Source: Apiosordaria backusii
Taxonomy: Eukaryota; Ascomycota; Sordariomycetes; Sordariales; Lasiosphaeriaceae
Direction: 5' to 3'
DNA length: 64,000 nucleotides
Assembly: GCA_030549205.1 (NCBI GenBank)
Contig: JAUKTV010000020.1
Coordinates: 248,001-312,000 of the forward strand
Positions 52,487-63,380 of this stretch are shown here, in pieces. The stretch's first letter is position 1. Each line of letters opens with the position of its first letter. The notes under the pieces are model-generated. The model ran no database searches. It was not told the origin of the DNA and saw only the letters and a list, made by a program, of their open reading frames with translations. Both the position numbers and the translations under genes were made by a program.

Positions 52487-53196
52487 CTATCTTTTTGGAC
52501 CGCCCAGCAAGCTAGAAATAAGAGATGGGTGGCCGGGTTCAAATTCTGGGGGATAGGGCAACCAACGCAAGCAGGTCAGGGACAGGGGCAGGGGGGATGA
52601 GGAGGGAGGGGGGGGGGGGGGTTGGCGTGGGATATAAGGAGTCATTCTTCTTTGTGTAGATGAGACAAACATACCCCGTTATGCGTGTGCTTTTGTTGAA
52701 AGACTAAGATTTTTCTGGGTCGTTGGAGGGAGTTTCTCACGATACCAACATGGGGGATTTTCGTGGGGGAAGGAGGTTGGAGATTTGTTCTTTTCTTTGC
52801 ATATATTTGTCTTATATCTTCTTTCCTCAACCTTGCATACTCAGACTATCTTGGATAGTAGAGCCTTAGTATAGGATACAGCGGACACAGGGGGTCGTCG
52901 GAGGCATGTCCAGTACCTATCTTTTTGGACTGGCGGCATCCCAGTATCAATATCACAGGCTCTCTTATTAGAGGGCATTTTCTTCGCTTCTCATGACCTG
53001 TCTTGTTACCCTGTGAAGATTGCGAGATCGGCTGGGCAAAAAAGGGGCCAGAAAAGGGTTTCGGTAGGTCAAGAGTTAGGATTTCATCAACTGTGATTCG
53101 AAGCGGGCCTGCCGCTGGTGTTGTCGGTTGGGCCTGGTGGCAACTGAGCTACTTTCTTGTCATTTCTACGCACATTTCGGCATTTCACTATGTGCC
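52487..53196. other. Intergenic region with a 13-G homopolymer
   Basis: The segment 52585-52621 is very G-rich and ends in 13 consecutive G (52609-52621), probably in the DUF1479 3' UTR. No gene is seen. Confidence 0.5.
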
Positions 53197-54868
53197 ATGT
53201 CGGATACAGATTCTGTTCCCACCTACGACGGACCGAAATGTCACATTTGTTGCGACTTGATGCCAAATGACCAACCACCCCGCGATGATGGCAAATGGGT
53301 CGACGTGCAATCACAAGGTCAAACGACTTTGGCGATCCACGCCTACCTTGACCAAGTCTACGAGGCATCTGAAGACTGCGTTAACTGTGCAATCATCATC
53401 GAGGCGCTTGAAGCTTTCGAGGGAGTTTCCCCTAATCTCGGCGACGGTGGCTGTGTCGTTATCAAGGGTCAACTTGGAACACCTCCTTTCCGCTTTCAAT
53501 ACCAGTTTGACGGCGATCACGAATACTATTTCATAGAGATATTCAAAACCATGGGAGGTAAGAAGTATTTTCCCTTGGATGACATGTACTTATTGCGGCT
53601 GACAGCGAGGAGAACCCGAGAATTGCATTGGCCTAGCTCCTCCTATCGAATTTGACATCGACTCCCAAAAAGCCGCACAATTCGCCCGTGATAAACTCAA
53701 CTCTTGTCTTGAGAGTCACGTCGAATGCAGAGTAAACAGCTCGAATCAACTGCCCACTCGTGTTATCCAGGTCGGTTCCGAGACTCGGCCCCCTCGCCTC
53801 GTGGAAACTCTGACTGGAACAATCGAGTCCAGCCAGTACATCGCCTTAAGCTATTGCTGGGGCTTGTCACAAACGCTTACGACAACAAAAGCCACGTACT
53901 CGGACAGATTGAAAGCAATACCCTGGGGCGATATCCCCAAAACCATTCAGGAAGCCATCGAGTTCACGCAGCACCTTGGAGTTCCCTACATCTGGATCGA
54001 CGCTGTCTGCATCATCCAAGACGACAACGCCGACTGGGAGCGCGAAGCAGCAACAATGCAAAACGTCTACGAAAACGCCTTGTTCACACTCTCTGCGACC
54101 TCCTCCCCAGACACAGTCACCGGTTGCTTTCTCCCTCGCACGCCCACCTACGAACTTCACTCGGTAAAACCAGATCACAAATATTACGCCCGCCGTGCTT
54201 GCACCTTTACCCACAACAAGCTCTTAAGTAATGGCGGCGAGCTGGTCAAATACCCTGCCATGACCCGCGGCTGGATTTACCAAGAGCGTCTTCTCTCCAA
54301 AAGGATACTGTATGCCGCGTTTGATGAGCTGATATGGGAATGCTCACGGTCGATTGATTGTGAATGCACACCCCCCGGACATAACGTGCATGTAAAAGAT
54401 GGGGGGAACGCCATAGTAAAATACAAACGCCAGGCTTGGCTCTCACCAGAACCTGAACGCCAACCTAGGAGTTTATTTTGCTGGGATCTGGTCAGAGAAC
54501 ATCCATCACCAGCTGGCATGGAAACGGCTTTCTACCAGTGTGGATGCAGGGAAAAGGTCAGAGTTCGGGCCGTCATGGTCGTGGGCCGGTGTTAATTTGC
54601 CTTGTAGGTTTGGGTATGTAATGCTGCCGCAGGATGTTACCACACGGTTGAAGTTGGTTGGGTATGAGATTGACCTGAAGAGTGAGGAAAACCCGCTGGG
54701 GGGTTGGAGAGAGGGAGACTGAGATTGGAGGGCCCATGTCTTGATGTAGATATAGAATTGGAGGAGGGGAAGGGGGGGAGTGGGATGAGTAGGGTGTATG
54801 TGGTGTTTCAAGGAAAGAGGTACCCGATGACGGTTGATGTCCCCCAGTGGTGGATATTGTTTAGGTGA
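53197..54868 (+). pseudogene. HET-domain (heterokaryon incompatibility-type) gene, frameshifted
   Basis: Exon 1 is 53197-53557 (MSDTDSVPTYDG..). The intron is GTAAGA..GCCTAG and exon 2 starts at 53637. The HET domain is well preserved: YIALSYCWG, YIWIDAVCIIQDD, the EREAATMQNVYENALFTLSA helix, and MTRGWIYQERLLSKRILY. The reading frame then closes at 54595, but family-like sequence continues in the +1 frame from about 54430 (LGVYFAGIWSEN, then PSWSWAGVNLP). It returns to the original frame after a six-G run at about 54698-54703 (GRLRLEGPCLDVDIEL), ending at 54868. The segment normally containing the Y-S-x-R-x-L-T motif is missing near the first shift. Two shifts plus a gap suggest an inactivated allele or sequence errors in homopolymers. 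HET proteins trigger non-self recognition reactions when intact. Confidence 0.75.
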
Positions 54869-55177
54869 CCGCGCTCTTCTCGTCTCAGATACGTAAACTG
54901 AGCTTTGAGCTGATGTAGGTAATCATGGACGTTGGTCACGCAGTTACACAGTGACTTGGTTTGAGAGAGGGTTTATCATCAGGGGGGTAAACCCCTGTCA
55001 CGCCACCAGATTCAGGTGACTTCGAGGGGGTTTGAGGTGCCCCTTCCTTCAGCATCTATATCTCCCCAAGTTTTATTTTTCTAGAGCCCATTGACGTTCT
55101 CACCCTTTCAGTTCTTACCGCTGGCGACGGCATACACCTCTCCTAAGATTAGGTACCTACCAACCCCCAGATACAAG
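54869..55177. other. Short intergenic region
   Basis: Nothing recognised except TTAGGTACCTAC at 55149-55160, a half-match to the recurrent palindromic motif, just before the next start. Confidence 0.5.
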
Positions 55178-55747
55178 ATGATTCCTCGAACTCTATCACG
55201 CCATATGACCTTGGCTCTCTTCACAATGGGAACCCATACGAGTGCCTCGTCATTAAATATATCAACTGCGACATTTGCAACCAACGAGTCTTGTTGCAAT
55301 TTGCTGGTACAAGCGCCGGCAGCCTCCGAAACCTTAATTACATTTGGCTTATCGATCCCAGTCTTGGTCTTCAACTGGAACTACACCCTCCTCCGGGCCG
55401 CTACGACACTCACCTACTGGGAACAGCGCACCATGTTGACTCTCACACCCCCTAACCCCAAGATCCATATAAAGGTAACGGTCCCTCCTGGGCTAATCGA
55501 CGATAGCGATCTAAAGCAACGTAAGCAGGCTTTAGCCTTTATGATGACCCGCTCAACATTGCGAGCTATGTGTGGGAGAGAGAATGCAATACTGATACTT
55601 TACCCTTGTAGCATCCCGGGACTTGAGCCCTCTGACTACATTCAAGCTCACCCCCCCACCGAGTGGTACTGGAGCCACAATCCGGCGTACATCGGGCAAC
55701 CTCGGTTCACGCAATATCGGAATGAGTTTCTTTGCTATTGGTTGTAG
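55178..55747 (+). CDS. Small hypothetical secreted protein
   Basis: The 189-codon frame starts from the ATG at 55178. An N-terminal hydrophobic segment (MTLALFTMGTHTSASS, residues 10-25) could be a signal peptide. N-glycosylation sequons follow. Residues about 60-70 read PVLVFNWNYTLL, closely matching PVFVFNWNLTSLL in the secreted protein at 59983-60741, and both proteins then have a tyrosine/proline-rich C-terminal part. I infer they are diverged members of one family. No function is known. Codon bias is weak and the gene may be degenerate or contain unrecognised introns. Confidence 0.45.
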   Translation: MIPRTLSRHMTLALFTMGTHTSASSLNISTATFATNESCCNLLVQAPAASETLITFGLSIPVLVFNWNYTLLRAATTLTYWEQRTMLTLTPPNPKIHIKVTVPPGLIDDSDLKQRKQALAFMMTRSTLRAMCGRENAILILYPCSIPGLEPSDYIQAHPPTEWYWSHNPAYIGQPRFTQYRNEFLCYWL

Positions 55748-57726
55748 AGATGGAATAGGTGCAACTGCTGAAGCGAGCGGTGTCGCGCCGAGGCTATTTG
55801 GTCAAAAGCTTGAGGACATTACCTATAATGTTGGGATTCAAATGAGTAAGGTAGCGCGAAGTCTGTAGCAGAAGAAGTAGCCAAGAGAAATGGTTCGGGT
55901 TGATCGAGAAAGACTGACCCTTAAACCGCCCATTTTAACACTTGAAAACTCGGGAACGTGATCATTGGGCGCTGATTGAGCAACTTCTTGAGTGGAAGGG
56001 CCAATCCGCTTTCTGCCACTTCCCTCGCAAAATCATGGCTTACCTCATCTTTGATCTTTTCTCAGGACACAAACAACGGTGGTATACGGCCGGAGATCAT
56101 TCTCGCACGTTTGAGCTCCGATAATTAAGAATCACACTTCAGACGGTGAGGCGAAGTTGGCTCTCAATGCATGTGGGTGAAGCTCTCAGTGGGTAATTGC
56201 ACATGCTCATTTAAGTCACTGCTTTAAGACGTACCCAGTGGTCCGAAATGGCCGAAAGATGGGTGTGAGCTTTGCATGGTGCACTGTTATGATCCAAGTA
56301 TCCACGCTGAATTAAGGTATGGAAGTCTTCCCCTCGTAATTTTGATTAGAAGTTCTCCACTTGTTGGTATGGGAGTGTTATGAGATGGGCTTGGGTAACT
56401 GAGGAGGTTTGGACGAGGAATACTCTGAGTATCCGGATATTCCTACAGGACTACAAGGACTATATCAACCCGGATATCTCCGCTGTGTATGTTAGTGCCA
56501 AGTGATATTGGCTTATCTCCGCACACATACCACAAGTTTGAGGACTCATTTTGTATATATACACCAAGTCCCTGATGGGGAGACTGTGTTGGCTTCTTTG
56601 GGAAACTATAAGGCGATCTATGAGAAGCGTCCCGGCCTGGAGATGCAATCTCTTTCACGTATGATCACAAAATTGTCCCATCCACACTCCAGCGAGTTAC
56701 GGTTCAGTGTGCTCTTCCATTGGGGCATCTGTAAGGTAAACATGCAATGGAAGTCACCTCTGGTGGAAACCCATTAACTACTAGGTAGCTCTCAGGCTAG
56801 GCGGGCATTTTGGCAGACACGGAGGCATAGGTGGTCTCAGGGAGATTTTGGGATGGACGATACATTAGGAGCAGGGTTGCGGATAGACACAGCGTTGTTA
56901 GATGTATCATTACCCCGGACCCGGTGTCAAATTGAAGAGTTGGATACTGCACATTTACCATTTGCCTTCACCGCTTCTCGAGCGGGTGAGTAACGAGATG
57001 TAACCTAACCCAGACACAAGTTTCGAAACACTCGATTGGCATGAGCTTAACTGCCGAGTACCATTGAAGCACGGTGCGCCCACGCATGACTCCGTTCCCC
57101 GCATACCGCAATCAATCTGGGGTCAAGTTGGAGAACGGTGCAGGATGAGATAAGCCAACTGGCATTGGGACAATTTCTGCCGACGGTTCGTTGGTGCAAC
57201 AGGTACAGCGGGGTATTGTGGACACAAACAGGCATGCCAGAGGGCTGTTATACCCAGTGAAACTTCGATTTAAACCTGCATTTTTCCAGGTGATTGTTGG
57301 ACGCCGGCCATGGGAAGTAATTAGTGGAGCGTTACACTGCAGTTCATCACAGCATCAATACAACCCTCGTTGCGTTTACGTGGGGAAAACCTCTTAAACA
57401 GGGGGGACTGCCACTCAGCAGTATGTTAGTTAGGGTACCTAGTAAAAGCTGATAAAAGGATGTTGTTTTCTTTTCGAGTTTGTTATAGGATGCTCCCAGG
57501 GGCCCCTACAACCTTGATCGACCATCGGTTCAAGATTTCCGGGTCTGTGCCCCCATCGTCGACCCCTTCATTGTTTCCATCCCATATCCGTGAGCCTTCC
57601 CCGCTCAGACTTTGGCCCTGGGCAAATTCCTAATCACATTCAACTTGTCGCCACGACTCTGATTTTTCCGGTGTTTTTCTTTCACACGCCTACGGCTTTT
57701 CATGGGTCGCGCTACTGCTCTTCAAC
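55748..57726. other. Intergenic region, possibly with gene remnants
   Basis: About 2 kb without a supported gene. The frame at 55623-55868 ends with LEDITYNVGIQMSKVARSL, which resembles a fragment of a large fungal membrane protein but has no intact context. Other frames (55942-56124, 56502-56777) are unrecognised. Confidence 0.4.
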
Positions 57727-59661
57727 ATGCCTTTCGGAATACTGGACTGCAAAAAGATGGAAGTCGTGCCTGGCACGGGTAAGTCTTCTTGGCGGTGCCG
57801 AAAAAATAGCAGACTAATAAGCTCCCACCAGCTTTCATGTCCGACCAAGATGACCTCCCTCCTGAATTCGCCTATATCCCTCGCGACCGACTCAAGCATG
57901 GCACCGGACGCTACAAAGACGTGATCCTCGTCCCTCAGCCCTCTGACAGTCCAAACGACCCTCTCAACGTACGCCTAGCTGCTTCTACGCTGTCCCTATC
58001 AATCCCCGGCTAACACATCAAATCAGTGGCCCCAATGGCGCAAAGAACTTATCCTCCTCATAACCTCCCTCTCTGCCGCCGTTGTAGGCGCCTACGGCCC
58101 CATGCTCTCCCCCGGCTTCGTCGAAGTCGCCCACAACCTCAACATCACCCTCGATGTCCTCGCCCAATCAACCGCCTGGCTCATTCTGTGTATTGGATTG
58201 GGGCTGTTCATCACCAATCCCCTCGCCAAAATCATCGGCCGCCGTCCAGTCTACCTCGTTGCCATCCTCATCATGTTCATCACTTGCATCTGGGGCGCGG
58301 CCGTCAAAGAATACGACTCATTCCTAGCAAGCAGAATCATCGCTGGGATTGGAATGGCGCCATACGAAGTCTTGGTGCAGTGCACGATTGGGGATTTGTA
58401 TTTCGTTCATGAGCGAGCGACAAGGATTGCGGTCTGGAACTTGTTTTTACTTACGGGAATCAGTGGGGGGGCGTTAGTTGCGGGGTATATTATTGAGCGG
58501 GAGGGGTATCAGTGGACGTTTGGGGTTTGTGCGATTTTGTTTGGGGTTTTGGGGTTGGGGGTTGTGTTTGCGGTGCCGGAGACAGCGTACAGGAGGGATG
58601 TCGTTGTTCCTGTGCCTGCGGCAAAGGGAAAAGAAGAAGGGGAAGACGCGAATGTGAGGAACATGAAGCTGGGGAGGGAGCATGAGGTGCAGTTGCAGCA
58701 TGTTTCTTCTTCGGAGGGGGAAAATGGAGTGAACAGGACGGCAGAACGGGCGGATGGATTGGTGACGGAGAAGAGACATACTTATTGGCAGTCGCTAAGG
58801 GTTTATACGGGGAGGTACTCTCAGGCCCCTGGGTGGAAGCCATTTCTGAGGCCTGTGGTGTTGTTGTTCTACCCGGCTGTGTTTTGGGGCTTCTTGGTGT
58901 ATGGTGAGTGGGTCCTGATGGATTGCCCCTGAACCCCTGAGCCCCCGAGTTGCTAGCGCCACTAACAAGATTCAGGAACGGTCATCACTTGGATCGTCGT
59001 CTTTTCCGTCGTCAACGCTGTCATCTTTGTTAACCCTCCGTATAACTTCACCATCAGTCAAACCGGGTTGATCAGTCTATCCCCGTTCATCCTGACCATC
59101 ATCGGCGAGCTCATTTCAGGTCCCCTTAACGACTGGATCTGCATTTATCTCACCAAAAAGAATAGGGGCATTTACGAACCCGAGTTCCGCCTTCCTCTCA
59201 TGGCTGTGTCCTTGATAACAGGGGTGGTTGGTTTCTTCGGCTTCGGCGCCTCAGTCGAGTATCAGACACACTGGTCAGGTCCAGTGCTCTGCTTTGGACT
59301 GGCCAACATGAGTTTGGTGTTTGCAGCGACTTGTGTGTTTGGATACATCGTGGACAGCTATCGTGAACTGAATGAGGAGGCGTTTGTGGCTATCAATACT
59401 AGGAACTTGCTGACATTTGGCCTGACTTATTTTGTGACTGGGTGGCTGGAACAACAGGGACCGCTTGTCGTGTTTTGCATCCTGGGGGCCTTGTTTGTCT
59501 TTGTTACTCTGTTGACAATTCCACTTTGGTAAGTCTTTTCTGAGTTCACTCTTGTAGAACAAGTGCTAACTACCGGCCGTTAAGGATCTTTGGAAAGAAG
59601 TTTCGGAGCTTTACTGGGCGGAACCAATGGCTGCAGAGGTTTATGAATGATAACGAGTGAT
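57727..59661 (+). CDS. MFS transporter, DHA1 family with DPLNWP motif
   Basis: There are five exons: 57727-57778, 57832-57968, 58027-58903, 58976-59528 and 59586-59661, giving 564 residues. All introns are 53-72 bp with GT..AG ends. The N-terminus reads VPGTAF, then VILVPQPSDSPNDPLNWPQWRK, split by the second intron at a place typical of this subfamily. Twelve hydrophobic segments are present. KIIGRRPVYLV is motif A in loop 2-3, and IAGIGMAPYEVLVQCTIGDLY lies in TM4-5. A hydrophilic central loop of about 90 residues is followed by the second six-helix half. Members of this group are plasma-membrane H+-coupled exporters or nutrient carriers; the substrate is unknown. It lies 320 bp from the convergent small secreted-protein gene. 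Confidence 0.92.
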
Positions 59662-59982
59662 CCTTTGAGGTTTGATGCTGGGTCATTAAGATACCTACTA
59701 CGCCATCAATAAGGACTATACCAAGCCAATCTCTGTGTTAAACCTATGAGTGCAGCACATACATTGAACTATTTCCACAATTAATCACTCACTGTCAAAG
59801 AACCTTCATGCGTTCATGTAAGTACCTTGCCTCTTTATTCGCTTCATGTTTTCATATTGATGATGCTACGGCGGTGAGGCCAGCTCCCAATCCGTTACCA
59901 CCCATAATCATGTTTTTATCATGACCGGCCCCCATCTTTGCACCTACTCCCCTCGAGTCAAAATCTATCAAGTAATAGTCCC
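59662..59982. other. Convergent intergenic region
   Basis: AT-rich 3' ends of the MFS gene and the small secreted-protein gene. Nothing else is seen. Confidence 0.5.
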
Positions 59983-60741
59983 TCAGGTACAACTAATATG
60001 AGCGCCGAGGACAGTTGAGTTTGTTGGACCTTGTCTATGATCGAATGAGTGCATCCAACGACTACCCAACCATCTCCATGAGGCATCCCGGGGTCCTGTC
60101 TCAGGTGGAGCATTGAAATTTGCTGTGTCGTTGCGTCCAGGGAGGTAGTAGTAGGTACCGGTAGAAATATCTGGCCCTTTTGCGCTTGCATTACCCTTCA
60201 TCCTGTGTAGGTACAGGAAAAAAGATGTCAGCTGATGAATACAAGGTAACAATGAACTAGGGTCCCTAACTGTCACTTACCAGCTCACAAATTCGGCAGC
60301 GGAAGGAGGGGCCTTGAACTGGACAGCTTGGTTTCTCGGGAAAGCAAACTTGGAGCTGTTTTGATTCCACCTGACATTCTCCACGTAGAGCAAACTGGTG
60401 AGGTTCCAGTTGAAGACGAACACAGGCATCTTGTAGTAGTCCCACAATTGAGAATCGAAGTCGCTAGCGTTGTCTGGGGTCGGGATTTGCACGAGTAGAA
60501 TGCGGGAATTTTGGTTCGCATAGGAATAAGATATTGGAAATGTTTTCCAAGGTGCATAGAAGTCATCGTTGATGGGTTGTCTGGTACCATCAAATGTCCA
60601 GTTTCCTTGGACCATAGGTAACGGGCTTGTGATATTTTGTATCCAGGTTGGAGATCGTGACGTGTTACATGCCGGCGCTGTTGATTGACTGGAGGATGAC
60701 GAGACAAGGATAGAAAGGAGGAGTGTGGTATACCGCAGCAT
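59983..60741 (-). CDS. Small secreted glycoprotein-like protein of unknown function
   Basis: The exons are 60741-60281 and 60202-59983, with a 78-bp intron (GTAAGT..CAGCTGAC..ACACAG), giving 226 residues. The ATG at 60741 gives a clean signal peptide (MLRYTTLLLSILVSSSSSQS). An in-frame ATG at 60768 would add nine polar residues. The mature part has several N-glycosylation sequons (NIT, NWT, NAS, NLT, NSS, NDT, NST), few cysteines (one near the start and one at the end, suggesting a single terminal disulphide), and the PVFVFNWNLTSLL motif shared with the hypothetical protein at 55178. No enzymatic motif is recognised. It may be an apoplast- or surface-acting small secreted protein, which is inference. 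Confidence 0.7.
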
Positions 60742-61144
60742 GACGACGAGGTTCTGTGGGTTTAGCATGCTTAAGCTTTATTGAGTGAGTTAGGTAAAGA
60801 GAGCTGAGAAGAACGTTGAAGAAGGGTAAAGCACTAAAGGTAGAATTTGGAGAAGGCAGATATTATATATCCGTGATTTACTGCAGATTACCCTTGTGAC
60901 CGTCAGGTATGTGGTGAGATGGAAAACAAGAAGCTTTGTCTTCCATGTACGTCATGACCAACGTTGAAACAAGGCTCGTAACATATAAGGTCATTCTCCG
61001 ACAATCACGTAAAAGGAATGTTGGGATATAATGGTTTCATTGTATACATACTACTTTCACCTCAAGTCCTATCGTTCCAGTCTATCGGGAAGGAGATTAC
61101 TAGCACATCATGCCTTTCACCAATGTAATATTTCAAACGACACT
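60742..61144. other. Promoter region of the small secreted-protein gene
   Basis: AT-rich, with TATATAT-type sequence at about 60861-60871 (about 125 bp upstream of the ATG at 60741) that could be its TATA element. No gene is seen. Confidence 0.45.
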
Positions 61145-62662
61145 CTAAACGAAGGAGGCCAATAAGAGATGTCTGCTACGACTCCTTGAGCCGTGGCCAC
61201 GACGACTTCGGCTCCGGCTTCGGCTCCGGCTCCGGCTTCGGCTCCGGCTCCGGCTTCGGCTTCGGCTCCGCTGTTGGGCACGACCCTTACTGGCATGACA
61301 TGACTGGGTTCCAGGTCTTCGACTTTCACTTCCCTCCCGACTCCTGCTTCTACTATCGCTCCGGGTTCTGCTCCTGCTCTTGCTCCTTGTGTTTCGGGGT
61401 CGCTCTGGATCAATCAAGCGCCAGTACTTTCTCTTCCGCAACTCCAAAACTCCGTCACCGATCCAGAGAATCTCTCTATCAGCCCACGAAGCTTGGTCTG
61501 GAACCAGCACAGCAACATGCACACTATCACCCTCGTGCGGATTCGACCGCGGGCGTTTGAGCAGCCTCACAGCTGGCAGAACATCACCATCGGCTGTCGT
61601 CTCTTCCCTGACACCGGTCGACTCAACCTCCTCCAACAAAGCTCTATGTCCGTGCATCATAGCCACAAACTGCGGCACTGTAGCACGAACGCCATCCGCA
61701 TCCGCCAGCTCGCCGTGGTGGCTATGGCTTCGGCTACGACTGGAAGATCGAAGTTCTCTCAATCGGCCGTAACTGTGGCCGTTTTCAAGCTTGACATATG
61801 ATGGCTTTCTTCCCCTCGAATGCGCCGACTGCGCTGTCCACTTGAACGTTTCAGCCTCCTTATCAGCCGGCACAAACACCGCCTTCCTTTCAATCCTCTC
61901 ATGGGTCCTCATTTTGACCAACACCGGGTTGGGAACGTTCTGCATAGCCGCTACCGGGTGTAGCCCGACCATTTCCTCTTCATCTCCGAACAGGACTTGA
62001 AAGAGGGTGATGGTTCCCGACATCCCCTCCTCTGCCCAAGTGACAACCGTCAGGTAGTCACAGCTCTCCCCATTGTATTTTGTCAGGTCGAAGAGCTCGT
62101 TCTCAAGTCTTTCCAGCTCCCGTTTGGATGCCTTATTAGCGGTCGATTTGGGCAGGTGGATGATTCGCTCAGACCGCATGAAGTCGTCTTTTTTGGCGGA
62201 GCGGAAGAGGTTGTGAGTTGACTCGGCGATGCCGCCGAAGCCTTCGATGCTGACGTGGCCAGGGAGTTCGGCTTTGACCGAGTTGAGGGGGGAGAAAATC
62301 TTGTCGAGGCGGGACTTGCGCGCGGTTTCTCGGGCGGGGAGGGTGGATTCTTCAAAGTGGTCCCAGTCGAGGAATTTGGGGCTTTTGGATACGGCAGCAG
62401 TTGGGGCTGGGGAGAGGCGTCGGCGAGGATGATTATTGTCGTGGGACTCAACTACAACAGGGTATGAGGTGTTGTGTTGGTTCTGGAAGTTTGACGGAAC
62501 ATATTTGTTGGTTGCGTGGGATTGCACGACCTGCCCAGCGGGTGTATATGTCTGGATTTGAGTCTCGTTGTTTGTCTCAACGAGGGCCGATGACATTGCG
62601 CCGAGACCAAATGGCGAATTCCCTTGGTCGTTCGCAACGCGGTCTTTGGTGTATGAGTACAT
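61145..62662 (-). CDS. Hypothetical protein with C-terminal arginine/serine (RS) repeat tract
   Basis: This is a single-exon protein of 505 residues from the ATG at 62662 (MYSYTKDRVAND). The first 170 residues are polar and disordered-looking. The middle part (about 185-420) is more globular, with LERLENELFDLTKYNGE, YLTVVTWAEEGMSGTITLFQVLFGDEEEMVGL and ADREILWIGDGVLELRKRKYW. Two Arg/Ser-rich segments follow, one near residue 315 and a long one at about 420-495 with some twelve consecutive RS dipeptides. RS tracts are known from splicing factors and mediate phospho-regulated interactions, but there is no RRM here. The tract is encoded by a CGGAGC/CGAAGC hexamer array, so it may be a recent microsatellite expansion. 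Function unknown. Confidence 0.7.
   Translation of the reverse strand: MYSYTKDRVANDQGNSPFGLGAMSSALVETNNETQIQTYTPAGQVVQSHATNKYVPSNFQNQHNTSYPVVVESHDNNHPRRRLSPAPTAAVSKSPKFLDWDHFEESTLPARETARKSRLDKIFSPLNSVKAELPGHVSIEGFGGIAESTHNLFRSAKKDDFMRSERIIHLPKSTANKASKRELERLENELFDLTKYNGESCDYLTVVTWAEEGMSGTITLFQVLFGDEEEMVGLHPVAAMQNVPNPVLVKMRTHERIERKAVFVPADKEAETFKWTAQSAHSRGRKPSYVKLENGHSYGRLRELRSSSRSRSHSHHGELADADGVRATVPQFVAMMHGHRALLEEVESTGVREETTADGDVLPAVRLLKRPRSNPHEGDSVHVAVLVPDQASWADREILWIGDGVLELRKRKYWRLIDPERPRNTRSKSRSRTRSDSRSRSREGSESRRPGTQSCHASKGRAQQRSRSRSRSRSRSRSRSRSRSRSRRGHGSRSRSRHLLLASFV
61199..61275 (-). repeat. Hexanucleotide array encoding the RS tract
   Basis: Interleaved GGCTCC/GGCTTC hexamers on the + strand (CGGAGC/CGAAGC on the coding strand), about twelve units. 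Because the unit is six bases, copy-number change adds or removes whole Arg-Ser pairs. Confidence 0.85.
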
Positions 62663-63380
62663 AATCGCTGTCAACAACTCGAAGAAGGTTCCGAGCAGGT
62701 ATCATCAGTTGTAAAGGAAAAGCTGCAGACGTCAGAAAATGGGCACCAAGATGGGTTTAAGGCAGGCAGGCTGTGTCGCCGATAAGAGTGGTCACCCAGC
62801 AGCCCGCCATAGCCACATGCAGTCCATTTCACAGCCGCCTGTTGGGTGCTGGGTGGTTCTGTGACGCATGAACCGGGCAAGAATAATGACCAGTCAGAAT
62901 TGCAAGACACGTCGAGCGTGATGCCGACACGCGCCTGGGAGGGCTGGGGCACAGAAGCTCAGGGTTCAAGTTCTCGAGGCTCAGACGGTTGTTTCCGTCC
63001 AAAGGATCACCAGCTCCCGCAACCCCACCCTGTGATCATGGCATGTGGGCTCTCTGATTGAGCTGAGGGCGCCAAGAAAGCCAAGATTAGAAGGCTGAAA
63101 GTGACTTAACAGATGGACGAGTGTATCACACAGAATTCTGTTAAGATCACTAGTCGCTTGGCATCGTGTTTCGTATCCCGCGTATTGCGCAAACAACCCT
63201 GACCCATGAAAATTGACATGATTGCCTCGTCAGCTTGTTCAGGGGTGAAATTGACAATGTCGTTTTACATATCTACCATGACTTGCACAGAGGGACTTTT
63301 GTTCTTTTTGCTGTCCGAAACAATTTTTTCGCTATGGGCTGAATGAGTTGGCCTTAGAACGACACAAAAATAAACACACA
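62663..63380. other. Divergent intergenic region, RS protein / MFS gene
   Basis: No gene recognised. It presumably contains both promoters. Confidence 0.5.

Noticed and set aside
51798..52556. 252-codon + strand frame
   Set aside because: Alternative frame of the DUF1479 coding sequence.
55623..56124. Frames with fragments resembling a large membrane protein
   Set aside because: Resemblance limited to a few residues (NVGIQMSKVARSL); no continuous or splice-joined gene could be built, so not listed as a pseudogene.
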